From assembly GCF_036516575.1 (NCBI RefSeq), contig NZ_DATBTY010000041.1, positions 1 to 8,683 on the forward strand: DNA of 8,683 bases, written 5' to 3'. Below the pieces are notes generated by a model. The model was not told the DNA's origin. It saw nothing but the letters and a program-made list of their open reading frames with translations, and did not search any database. The DNA is from Cerasibacillus sp036516575 (lineage in GTDB: Bacteria; Bacillota; Bacilli; Bacillales; Amphibacillaceae). The translations under genes were made by a program, and so were the position numbers. This document shows, piece after piece, positions 1-6,325 of this stretch (positions within the stretch are counted from its first letter, which is position 1; each line of letters begins with the position of its first letter).

Positions 1-126
1 AATCATGTATTTAATAATACGAGATTAATTGTTGCACAGGTAGATCAAGTTATCTAAAATGCTCATATTGTGAATGTTACAGGTGATAGTTTTAGAGTGA
101 CGAACGCACTTTCGCGTCAAAAATAA
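1..126 (+). pseudogene. 3' end of a second IS21-family istB, with internal stop
   Basis: Frame 1 is open from the window edge except for a TAA at 55-57, and it ends at a TAA at 124-126. The reading is NHVFNNTRLIVAQVDQVI, stop, NAHIVNVTGDSFRVTNALSRQK. Set beside the C-terminus of the intact IstB in this window, it aligns without gaps. NHVF matches NHIF, the Asp of VDQVI matches IDRLI, AHIV matches SHLI, and GDSFR matches RESYR. This identifies it as the tail of a related but clearly diverged IstB-type AAA+ transposition helper. The internal TAA sits where a normal codon is expected, so this copy is probably inactive. The body of the gene lies outside the window. Identity comes from my manual alignment, not a search. 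The fragment is short, but the matched pattern covers about 40 residues. Confidence 0.72.
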
Positions 127-201
127 TAATAACAATTGGAAAGCTGGCAAGCTTATGTATTTCTTCTTGCATTCTTTTGTACTTTTTACTTGCAAAATAC
201 A
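1..201 (+). mobile_element. Terminal part of a decayed IS21-family element (istB-side end)
   Basis: The istB tail is followed by about 75 bases that resemble an IS21 terminus. Read inward from 201 on the minus strand it starts TGTATTTTGCAA, has a TGCAA box at offset 31 and a CTTGCCA box at offset 51. The istB-side end of the intact IS, starting at 2184, has TGTATTTGGCAA, GGCAA and CTTGCCA at exactly the same offsets. I therefore place the outer end of this element at 201. The rest is outside the window. The internal stop in istB suggests an inactive relic. The end position is inferred from box alignment and could be off by a few bases. Confidence 0.65.
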
Positions 202-242
202 GATATGTAATGAATACAATTAAAACAAAAAAGAGGTGTGAT

Positions 243-1997
243 ATGGAAAATATATTCTTGGAGCAATATATTGTGAATATGGATAATGTTAAATTGAAAA
301 TTAACCATCAGCGTTTGAAAGATGTTAAAAAGTTTGTCAATCAAATTAACGAAAATCCAGGTTATTTATTTCTTTTAAATAAGTATGATGAGAAAGTTTA
401 TATAGGAGAAATCATTGAGATTTCGTATAATACTGGTGGACCGGTTAGTAACTATGAAATTGAAATTGGTAGTGAGAAATTTAGTTTGAAATTATTTGAA
501 AAGATGCAGAAGTTCAATTTTGATATTTTAGAGAGGATTTATTCTCAAAATCAAAAAAAGAATATAGGTATAAAAAATTTTTCTCTGAAGAATACATATG
601 GCAAAAAAAACTTTAAATTTGCTAGACCAATTATTTATAATTATGATTTTTTATTGTGGAATGAGTCTGTACATAATTTGAGGAATTCTATCCTAGAAGA
701 AAAGACTTTGTTTAATAACAATAATAATAATAAAATTTATGCAAAATTTTTAGAAGAAGATGGAGAAAGATTATTCTCTTTAACTAATTTTAAAATGATT
801 GAAACAGATTTAAAAATGTTGGAGACGCTCAGAGAGGATTATAGACCTTATTTTTATGAGTTTTATATTGAAGAAGATAAATCGCAACTTCATAAATTTC
901 AGATAGGTGAAATTTATGAAGTAGTAATTGCTGATAAATATTATAAGGTAAAAGAAGAGGAAATAAATATATATGAAGGTAGCTTATTATTTAGTGCATC
1001 CCCATTAATTGAGATACCTGCAACCTTAATAATTAAATCTAAATTATCGCATGATGAGAAAGAAAAAATTAATGAATCAGAAAAAATTTTAAGACAAAAA
1101 TTAGAAACCAAACGAGTCAAGGATGGAAAACTAATTGAAAGAAGTATAATGAATAAGATTCCCACTACCGAAGAATTAGATTTTGAGATAACGATTTATA
1201 ATGTTGGACAAGGCAATTGGTCTAAAATAACTGTATCAGATTCAAAAGGAAATAAACTAGATATAGTATATGATGTAGGCATGGGAAACTCCCGAAATTT
1301 ATCACTAACAAAAAAGATTGCGCAAAAAGCCGCGGCTGCCATAGAGGAACATCATATTTTTATATTATCTCACTGGGATTTAGATCATATAAAAGGAGTT
1401 GTTTATTTAACTGAAATACAATTTAATACAACTTGGATTGTTCCAGAGTTACCTTCAAACATTAGTTTTTCTGCATTGAGATTAGCGTTATATTTATTTA
1501 GACATCCAAATATTAACGTAATATTTGTCAGTGAAGAACTAAATAACAAAGCAATTTTTTCAAACAAATATATCGCATTAGGAAAAGGGGAAGGTAAGAA
1601 GATTGGTACTAAAGCAATCAGAAATAATATAGAGTATAAAACTTCCTATACAATAAATAATAATATCGGCTTGGTACTATGTGTAAAGAATAAGGAAGAA
1701 AAAATATTATTTACAGGAGATTGTGAATACATACAATTACCAATTGAATTTTTAAATACAAAGTATGATGCAATTGTAATGGCTCATCATGGTGCGAGTA
1801 TTAAGTATGATGATTTAACTGAAATAGGTATGCTCCCAGCTTCTAAAAATGAATCTAAAGCATATGTTTGTGTAGGGAAAAATAACAAATATCCTCATTG
1901 CAAACATGTCGCCGCAATAAAAAATTTGAATTTTAAGGTAGTTGAAACTAGAAGTTATATAAATGAGAATAAGCAGATAAAAATAATTTTAGACTAA
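243..1997 (+). CDS. ComEC/Rec2-type metallo-beta-lactamase-fold protein with unknown N-terminal region
   Basis: The 584-residue protein has no signal peptide or membrane segment, so it is probably cytoplasmic. The C-terminal half is a metallo-beta-lactamase fold of the ComEC type. It shows NVGQGNW at 320-326 (compare DVGQGD in ComEC), YDVG at 343-346, the metal-binding SHWDLDH at 376-382, TGDCE at 491-495, AHHGAS at 514-519 and a late YPHCKH at 550-555. All main metal ligands appear present, so it should be an active hydrolase. The ComEC fold is linked to DNA processing, but the substrate here is unknown. Residues 1 to about 310 match nothing I recognise. They are rich in Lys, Glu, Ile and Asn and include six Asn at 158-163 encoded by AAT/AAC repeats. 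I chose the ATG at 243 because GAGGTG lies just upstream. The in-frame ATGs at 177 and 210 lack a binding site, and 177 falls inside the IS end. ComEC membrane domains are absent, so this is not comEC itself. Confidence 0.85.
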   Translation: MENIFLEQYIVNMDNVKLKINHQRLKDVKKFVNQINENPGYLFLLNKYDEKVYIGEIIEISYNTGGPVSNYEIEIGSEKFSLKLFEKMQKFNFDILERIYSQNQKKNIGIKNFSLKNTYGKKNFKFARPIIYNYDFLLWNESVHNLRNSILEEKTLFNNNNNNKIYAKFLEEDGERLFSLTNFKMIETDLKMLETLREDYRPYFYEFYIEEDKSQLHKFQIGEIYEVVIADKYYKVKEEEINIYEGSLLFSASPLIEIPATLIIKSKLSHDEKEKINESEKILRQKLETKRVKDGKLIERSIMNKIPTTEELDFEITIYNVGQGNWSKITVSDSKGNKLDIVYDVGMGNSRNLSLTKKIAQKAAAAIEEHHIFILSHWDLDHIKGVVYLTEIQFNTTWIVPELPSNISFSALRLALYLFRHPNINVIFVSEELNNKAIFSNKYIALGKGEGKKIGTKAIRNNIEYKTSYTINNNIGLVLCVKNKEEKILFTGDCEYIQLPIEFLNTKYDAIVMAHHGASIKYDDLTEIGMLPASKNESKAYVCVGKNNKYPHCKHVAAIKNLNFKVVETRSYINENKQIKIILD

Positions 1998-2102
1998 TTT
2001 AATAATGTAAATCCATCTCAAATTAATCTGAAATTATTATTATATATTTTAAAAGGCTCTGATCCAGATTTTGGATTAGATTATTATAAAGAGACCTATT
2101 GA
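1998..2102 (+). pseudogene. Possible coding remnant directly after the metallohydrolase gene
   Basis: After the stop of the upstream gene, the same frame stays open for 34 codons and ends with a TGA at 2100-2102. It reads FNNVNPSQINLKLLLYILKG followed by SDPDFGLDYYKETY. The second half looks protein-like rather than random for such AT-rich DNA. There is no ATG, GTG or TTG in the frame and no ribosome binding site. It is either the tail of a gene whose 5' part was deleted, a former C-terminal extension of the metallohydrolase cut off by a new stop at 1995-1997, or chance. I do not recognise a family. The TGA overlaps the ATG of the next small frame by one base, a layout typical of coupled genes. 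Confidence 0.3.
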
Positions 2103-2182
2103 TGTCAAATAAAGTATACGATATCAATACGTTTAAAGAGGATTTGATTAATAACTTAGAAATGCAAATTGTATTCGAATGA
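2102..2182 (+). CDS. Short ORF, possible 5' remnant of a gene interrupted by the IS
   Basis: An ATG at 2102, overlapping the TGA of the preceding frame, opens 26 codons reading MSNKVYDINTFKEDLINNLE then MQIVFE, with a TGA at 2180-2182, one base before the inferred IS end. It looks like the amino-terminal start of a larger protein, and the upstream overlap suggests translational coupling. The natural reading is that the IS, or a deletion beside it, removed the rest of the gene. No clear ribosome binding site is visible; only a weak AAAGAG lies upstream. The family is unknown. It could equally be a chance frame in AT-rich DNA. Confidence 0.3.
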   Translation: MSNKVYDINTFKEDLINNLEMQIVFE

Positions 2183-2183
2183 T

Positions 2184-2240
2184 TGTATTTGGCAACTAGA
2201 AAATGTTCGAAACGGCAATTAAATATGTAGCCGCTTGCCA
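2184..2240 (+). repeat. IS21 terminal inverted repeat region, istB side
   Basis: It starts with TGTATTTGGCA and contains a GGCAA box about 30 bases in and CTTGCCA about 50 bases in, ending just before the istB stop codon. It pairs with the istA-side end at 4553-4620 and closely resembles the relic end at 145-201. These boxes are the likely IstA binding sites, judged from how other IS21 ends are built. Confidence 0.65.
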
Positions 2241-2250
2241 CCCCCTTAAT

Positions 2251-2970
2251 TTATTGATTCATTAAAGATTCTTTGTGACGATAACTTTCACGATTAAAGA
2301 CAATCAAATGTGAATGATGAATCAGCCGATCAATGACAGCTTCGGTAAGAATAGGATCTCCAAAAATGTGATTCCATTGTCCAAACTGTAAATTCGTCGT
2401 CACGATTAAACTTTTCTTCTCATAACACAAATTGATCACTTGAAAGAGGAGCTCTGCTCCTTGTTTATGCAAAGGAACATAACCTAATTCATCTAAAATA
2501 AGAAGATCTAGACTTTCAATTTGTTTCAAAAGTCGTCCCACTGTTCCTTTTTCATGGGCATCTAATAAAATATTGACGAGCTGTGCGACGGTATAAAATC
2601 GTACTTTATATTGGTGCTCGAGTAGGGCATTCCAGCCAATTGTAGAAGCCAGTAACGTCTTTCCAGCTCCAACACCACCGTATAAAATCAAGTTTTCTTT
2701 TCTCTCAATAAATTGCCCCTGCAGTACTTCCTGTTGTGATAGATTTCCGTTCATGTGGAGATTCACCCAATCAAATGATTGGTGCATAGTGTCAGGAAGA
2801 GCGGCTTGTTTAATTAATAAATTAAGCTTACGCTCCTCACGCTGTTTAATTTCTTGTCGAAAGATTTCAAGCAGGAAAGCTTCATGATTATCAGCTTGAA
2901 CCTCATGATAATGCTCACGAATCCAACTCAATTTTAATCGTTTTGCGTATTCTTCAATTTGTTCTCTCAT
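2251..2970 (-). CDS. istB: IS21 transposition helper ATPase IstB
   Basis: This 239-residue AAA+ ATPase helps the IstA transposase select and remodel target DNA. It has an N-terminal helical region (about 1-90), Walker A GGVGAGKT at 98-105, Walker B LLILDELG at 156-163, a sensor-like TTN at 191-193 and a basic C-terminus with SHLIVFNRESYR at 220-231. The length is typical for the family (about 240-260). The start ATG overlaps the istA stop as ATGA, with AAGGAGG upstream inside istA, so translation is coupled. No truncation is visible. The istB tail at the left edge of the window is homologous but from a different element. Confidence 0.93.
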   Translation of the reverse strand: MREQIEEYAKRLKLSWIREHYHEVQADNHEAFLLEIFRQEIKQREERKLNLLIKQAALPDTMHQSFDWVNLHMNGNLSQQEVLQGQFIERKENLILYGGVGAGKTLLASTIGWNALLEHQYKVRFYTVAQLVNILLDAHEKGTVGRLLKQIESLDLLILDELGYVPLHKQGAELLFQVINLCYEKKSLIVTTNLQFGQWNHIFGDPILTEAVIDRLIHHSHLIVFNRESYRHKESLMNQ

Positions 2971-4478
2971 TTCGTACCACCTCCTTGGATAGCGAAAAGC
3001 TGATCATAGTGATCTAACCCTCGCTCCGCCGAAGGCGGAATAGTGACAGATAGATGAGAATTCGGCAAAGTTTCCCGAATTCCTCGGCCATTAACGAGCT
3101 GATAAAAAACTTGTTCAATCGCTGCCGCTGTAGGATGATGGCCATGAGCTGAAGCGACATCTAAGGCTTGATCGGCTAAAGTAAAATCTCGTTCTTTTAA
3201 AAGGTTTGAGAGTAAGGAAAGTGCTGCTTTCTTTTCTGATATCGTACAATCCTGTAAATAATTTTTCCATTTTTCTGAAAGTTCGTCGTAAAATGAACTG
3301 TATTTTAAGGCATTCGGCCTTTTAGCCATCATGTGTAGATAAGGTTGCCAATTCATAGACTTCATCTCTTCATCACCATATAAGCGTTTATGCTTCACGA
3401 TTTCAACTTGCTCTTCATTAAATAAAATAATGTGATCATAACTAATTTTTGCAATGACAACCTGACGAGCATAGCGTGGAGAAGTAGAATATTTTTTCTG
3501 CTCAATTTGGATAAAACCATATTTATCTGCTTTTAATGAAAGGAAACGTACGCATTCAAAAGGCTTTCCAGGGAGTTGTAGAAACTTTTCCTGATCTGCC
3601 AAATAGAGTTCGGCAATTGGCAAATTCTTTTCATAGTGCTCGCGTTGGCGATTCTCTATGCTCCACTGGATGGTCAATTCATGTAAGGATTGAAAATCAT
3701 GATAAGAGACAGCTGGCAGTAAGTAGTTGTTGCGAATATACTTCACCATGGATTCTACATGTCCTTTTTCATGCCCACTATTCGGATTACAAAATTCATA
3801 CTGAAACCCATAATGTGAAACAAAACGTTGGAATTCATCTGTCAATTCCCGCTCTCCATGAGGCAATACTTTTTTCACCGCAGGTGATAAGTTGTCAAAT
3901 CGAATCGTGTGTGGAACGCCTTGTAATTCACTGAACATATTAGCGAGTCCTTGTAAAAAGCATTCTCGATTTTGAGACGGAAAAACTTGAAATAAAAATG
4001 AGTTACTATAGGGAAAAGATAATACCAAGTAAGGACGCACGACTTCTTTTCCTTCATAAAGAAAAGGTGCTTCTCCAAAATCAACTTGGGCAGTTCCTGC
4101 TCTTGATTCTAACGGTAAGTAAGCAGCTTGATTTTCTTCTAATAACTCTTGTCTTCTCTTAGCTACATAAGCTCGTACAGAACGATCTGACCCTGTAAAT
4201 TGATGTTGTTCGACCAGAAGGTCGTACATTCGCTTAGCGGTACGTTGAAATTTCTTCTTCTTTTTCATATCTTCTCGAATCCATTGATCGATGATTGGTT
4301 TTACTGGATCCATTACACGTGCTTTTCTTTTTTGTTTAAACGGTTGTTGAATTTGTACCTCGTCTTGTTCTGCATATTTCTTAATAGTTCTGCGATCCCG
4401 ATTCATTTGTTTGGCAACAGATGAATAGGATTTTCCTTTGGTATTCGTTTCGTATCTGATATAATTAATTTCGGCCAT
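2967..4478 (-). CDS. istA: IS21 family DDE transposase IstA
   Basis: This 503-residue transposase binds the IS ends and catalyses strand cleavage and joining. It has an N-terminal helix-turn-helix (about residues 12-37, KSYSSVAKQMNRDRRTIKKY), a basic linker, and a DDE catalytic core with D133 in AQVDFGE, D195 in IRFDNLS and, most likely, E242 in KGHVES. A C-terminal region follows that resembles the Mu-transposase beta-barrel part. The ATG at 4478 is preferred over the one at 4487, because AAGGAG directly abuts the latter and sits nine bases before the former. The stop overlaps the istB start. Length is normal and all catalytic residues are present, so the gene is probably functional. Expression likely comes from the promoter at 4530-4558. 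Confidence 0.93.
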   Translation of the reverse strand: MAEINYIRYETNTKGKSYSSVAKQMNRDRRTIKKYAEQDEVQIQQPFKQKRKARVMDPVKPIIDQWIREDMKKKKKFQRTAKRMYDLLVEQHQFTGSDRSVRAYVAKRRQELLEENQAAYLPLESRAGTAQVDFGEAPFLYEGKEVVRPYLVLSFPYSNSFLFQVFPSQNRECFLQGLANMFSELQGVPHTIRFDNLSPAVKKVLPHGERELTDEFQRFVSHYGFQYEFCNPNSGHEKGHVESMVKYIRNNYLLPAVSYHDFQSLHELTIQWSIENRQREHYEKNLPIAELYLADQEKFLQLPGKPFECVRFLSLKADKYGFIQIEQKKYSTSPRYARQVVIAKISYDHIILFNEEQVEIVKHKRLYGDEEMKSMNWQPYLHMMAKRPNALKYSSFYDELSEKWKNYLQDCTISEKKAALSLLSNLLKERDFTLADQALDVASAHGHHPTAAAIEQVFYQLVNGRGIRETLPNSHLSVTIPPSAERGLDHYDQLFAIQGGGTK

Positions 4479-4529
4479 TGCTAACATCTCCTTGCATACC
4501 CCTCTCTACTTGATTTCCCAATCATCGAG

Positions 4530-4558
4530 AGTGTATGTGATTTTGGAGGAGTTGGCAA
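4530..4558 (-). promoter_or_regulatory. Likely sigma-A promoter of istAB, -35 inside the IS end
   Basis: On the minus strand, TTGCCA (4553-4558) is followed after 17 bases by TACACT (4530-4535). They match 5 of 6 and 4 of 6 consensus positions. The -35 is part of the inner CTTGCCA box of the inverted repeat, so IstA binding to the end could repress its own gene. This is inferred from motif and spacing only. Confidence 0.5.
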
Positions 4559-4620
4559 GTGGCTATTTTTGTGTCCATAAATTAGCTGCCGAACTGTTCA
4601 TTCTCATTCTGCCATAAACA
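4553..4620 (-). repeat. IS21 terminal inverted repeat region, istA side
   Basis: Read inward from 4620 it starts TGTTTATGGCA, has CGGCA at offset 30 and TAGCCACTTGCCA at offset 56. The 5' part also supplies the last 18 codons and stop of the truncated dehydrogenase. It is the partner of the region at 2184-2240. Confidence 0.65.
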
Positions 4621-5165
4621 GTATTCAATATGACATCGCCTTCCTTCATCTCCGCAACCGCTGCCTTCGTTACATAAAACAAGCCAAAAAAGTTCGTTTC
4701 AAATGTTTCATGCAGTTGGTCACTTGAAATGTCTGCGATTGTCGATTGTGGAAATTGTTTTCCCGCATTATTAACTAAAATATTTAACCCGCCTAGCTGT
4801 TGACGCACACGCTGAATGAGCGGTGCGCTATTTTCTTCGCGACTCACGTCCAACTGTTCCATATACGTTTGAACTCCGTACGGTTCCACCGCACGCAACG
4901 TTTCTTCCGCATCTTTACGTTCTCTTTCATCTAAGTAGACGATCGCAAGGTCCGCCCCTTCTTTCGCAAACGCTAATGCGATAGCTCGCCCGATTCCGCT
5001 ATCCCCTCCTGTAATTAATGCTTTCTTGCCACGTAAGCGACCAGCGCCTTTTGTTCCATTGTCAAAAATCGGAGCTGGTTCCATGTCGCGTTCAATTCCA
5101 GGTTGCTGTTGTTGCTGTTGACGACCAACAGCTTCATCGACTTCCTCGTAATGTTCTTTCGTCAT
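4563..5165 (-). pseudogene. Short-chain dehydrogenase/reductase, cut by the IS
   Basis: The frame encodes 200 residues, of which 1-182 are a typical N-terminal portion of the general-stress SDR group (relatives of B. subtilis YdaD and YhdF, about 285-300 residues). Visible are a leader with PIFDN, the NAD(P)-binding TGGDSGIG at 52-59, NNAG at 132-135 and FYVTKAA at 163-169. After ILNT the IS end begins at 4620, and 18 IS-encoded residues lead to a stop. The catalytic Ser and the YxxxK motif are lost, so the product cannot be an active oxidoreductase. The start at 5165 is chosen over the ATG at 5171 because of its distance from AAAGGAG. A start at 5219 would place the promoter inside the gene. 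Six consecutive Gln at 16-21 come from CAA/CAG repeats. The missing 3' half is not found left of the IS. Confidence 0.88.
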
Positions 5166-5199
5166 TGCCATCTCTCCTTTTTGAATGATTACTCTACCG

Positions 5200-5224
5200 A
5201 TGCCCTCCTCACATAACATTAAAC
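5200..5224 (-). promoter_or_regulatory. Sigma-B-like promoter of the SDR gene
   Basis: On the minus strand, GTTTAA (5219-5224) is followed after 13 bases by GGGCAT (5200-5205). This is one base off the sigma-B consensus of GTTTAA, 12-14 bases, GGGTAT. It lies about 35 bases upstream of the chosen start codon. Related SDR genes in B. subtilis belong to the general stress regulon, which fits. No experimental evidence can be drawn from sequence alone. Confidence 0.65.
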
Positions 5225-5264
5225 ATTTTTCAAAAATACCTCCTTTTGTTCTGCAAATGCATAC

Positions 5265-5300
5265 AAAAAAGCACCGATCTCTTTTCAGAAATCGATGCTT
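5265..5300 (-). terminator. Rho-independent terminator after the small membrane protein gene
   Basis: On the minus strand, AAGCATCGAT and ATCGGTGCTT can pair across a short AT-rich loop, with one G-U pair, and six T residues follow. It begins 18 bases after the stop of the small gene at 5318 and separates that gene from the SDR promoter. Confidence 0.8.
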
Positions 5301-5317
5301 TCCTTATAAGCAGTAAA

Positions 5318-5515
5318 CTAACGCGGCGCATCATCCATCGCTCTCTTCACGGACAACATCCGAATACTTAAAACGATAAACAACCCGACGAGCAAACCGA
5401 AAGCGATTTTTAACGCACCAGATGTCGGTGTGCGAAATAAAAAAGGAATGAGCACGATGAGCAATGCCCCGACGACACTAACGATTCGAATATAACGAGC
5501 GAGCACTTCATTCAT
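5318..5515 (-). CDS. Small two-helix membrane protein, unknown function
   Basis: The 65-residue product has two predicted membrane segments, at about 10-27 and 34-52, separated by a short RTPTSG loop, and a charged C-terminal tail (KRAMDDAPR). I do not recognise the family; many Bacillaceae carry such short hypothetical membrane proteins. The start at 5515 is chosen because AAGGAG lies seven bases upstream. An in-frame ATG at 5545 has no binding site and would put the Shine-Dalgarno inside the gene. It has its own candidate promoter and a strong terminator, so it is probably transcribed alone rather than with metI, whose stop is 147 bases upstream. Confidence 0.75.
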   Translation of the reverse strand: MNEVLARYIRIVSVVGALLIVLIPFLFRTPTSGALKIAFGLLVGLFIVLSIRMLSVKRAMDDAPR

Positions 5516-5570
5516 GAAAATTCTCCTTCCGATGATCAACAACATGCATCAATCAGGCATATTACTCTTC

Positions 5571-5599
5571 ATCTTACACCTTAGCGCTACTGCTGTCAC
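5571..5599 (-). promoter_or_regulatory. Candidate sigma-A promoter for the small membrane protein
   Basis: On the minus strand, GTGACA (5594-5599) is followed after 17 bases by TAAGAT (5571-5576), about 55 bases before the start codon. The -35 matches 5 of 6 positions and the -10 only 4 of 6, so this is a moderate candidate. No terminator is visible between metI and this site, so read-through from the met operon is also possible. Confidence 0.4.
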
Positions 5600-5662
5600 A
5601 CCGGAAAACTGAAATTATTTAAGTGGAATATCTAAATATATACCAGGATAATGGTCACTTTT

Positions 5663-6325
5663 TCACGTTACATTCATTTTATTCGCTTTTTTGGATAGTC
5701 GATCCCCTACCGATTGAATCAATTGAACGACGATAATTAAAATGATAACTGTCGCAATCATCACTTCTTGTTGGAAACGGTGATATCCGTACCGAATGGC
5801 TAAGTCCCCGATGCCACCGCCACCTATCATGCCGGCCATTGCAGAGTAACCAAGCAAACTAATAACCGTCACCGTAAGACCCGCAATCATGCCAGACTTC
5901 GCTTCGGGTAATAAAACATCCCAAATGATACGCCATGGGGAAGCCCCGCATGATTCGGCTGCTTCAATGACACCGCGGTCCACTTCTCGAAGCGCGCTTT
6001 CAACGAGTCTCGCATAAAATGGAATACCTGCGAACACGAGTGAAACACTTGCCGCCGTCGGTCCTGTCGATGTCCCTAATAATGCTTTCGCTAATGGAAT
6101 GAGCAAAACAAGTAAAATAATGTACGGGAGCGACCGAATAATATTAATCGTCGTGCCAGCAATCGATTGAACGATTCGGTTTTGCCAAAACATCCCTTCA
6201 CTCGTTACAAATAAAAAGACACCTAATGGTACACCGACCGCAATCGAAAAGAATGTCGCGATTCCAAGCATCCAGCCTGTTTCAATGAATGCTTGAACAA
6301 ATTCATCCGCCATATTAACTAGCAT
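5663..6325 (-). CDS. metI: Methionine ABC transporter permease MetI
   Basis: This 220-residue inner-membrane permease would work as a dimer with two MetN subunits to import D- and L-methionine. There are about five hydrophobic segments (roughly 18-40, 57-80, 88-103, 145-170 and 188-207). The EAA coupling loop is visible as EAAESCG at 121-127, which contacts the ATPase. Length matches the family (about 217-222). The ATG at 6325 lies within the end of metN (11-base overlap) and follows GGAGG at nine bases, so translation is coupled. It is called MetI (MetP in B. subtilis) because it sits between metN and the end of an S-box-controlled operon. By sequence alone related permeases can be hard to separate. 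Confidence 0.92.
   Translation of the reverse strand: MLVNMADEFVQAFIETGWMLGIATFFSIAVGVPLGVFLFVTSEGMFWQNRIVQSIAGTTINIIRSLPYIILLVLLIPLAKALLGTSTGPTAASVSLVFAGIPFYARLVESALREVDRGVIEAAESCGASPWRIIWDVLLPEAKSGMIAGLTVTVISLLGYSAMAGMIGGGGIGDLAIRYGYHRFQQEVMIATVIILIIVVQLIQSVGDRLSKKANKMNVT

Larger units (their letters stand above)
202..2183. other. AT-rich cargo segment between two inverted IS21 ends
   Basis: This segment of about 1.98 kb lies between the inferred outer end of the left IS21 relic and the istB-side end of the intact IS21 element. It is visibly much richer in A and T than the metQNI side of the window, with long runs of A and T and codons such as AAT, ATA and AAA. It holds one intact gene and a short stretch of apparent gene remnants. 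Composition and flanking transposon ends together suggest it was acquired horizontally. Whether the two IS elements ever moved it as a unit cannot be told from here. Confidence 0.6.
2184..4620 (-). mobile_element. Complete IS21-family insertion sequence
   Basis: This 2437-bp element lies within the usual IS21 size range and encodes IstA and IstB on the minus strand. The ends begin TGTATTTGGCA (from 2184) and, read inward on the minus strand from 4620, TGTTTATGGCA. Aligned without gaps, the outer 40 bases match at 25 positions, including a CGGCA box at offset 30 in both. A TAGCC(G/A)CTTGCCA box follows further in at slightly different spacing. Multiple TGGCA-type boxes are typical of IS21 ends. 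The 4620 boundary is also supported independently: homology of the interrupted dehydrogenase stops exactly there. The flanks (CGAATGAT on the left, GTATTCAA on the right) show no target duplication. Both genes look intact, so the element may be functional. Confidence 0.85.

Noticed and set aside
2171..2176. GTATTC left of the IS as a target duplication with GTATTC at 4621-4626
   Set aside because: The left copy is seven bases away from the inferred IS end, so it does not abut the element. Shifting the end to make it abut breaks the TGT terminus and the aligned boxes. Chance is the simpler reading.
2023..2241. 72-codon open frame on the minus strand crossing the left IS end
   Set aside because: It spans the IS boundary and has no binding site or recognisable motif. 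The opposite strand reads as more protein-like over 1998-2182.
3536..3934. 132-codon open frame on the + strand
   Set aside because: It lies entirely inside istA in the opposite direction, has no binding site and no family resemblance. It is a shadow frame.
5166..5219. Extension of the SDR start to the ATG at 5219
   Set aside because: It would place the sigma-B-like promoter and the ribosome binding site inside the coding sequence. The shorter start has proper spacing from AAAGGAG.
5238..5245. AGGAGG-like sequence upstream of the SDR promoter, hinting at a leader peptide
   Set aside because: The only nearby frames close within about five codons, and the site lies upstream of the likely transcription start.
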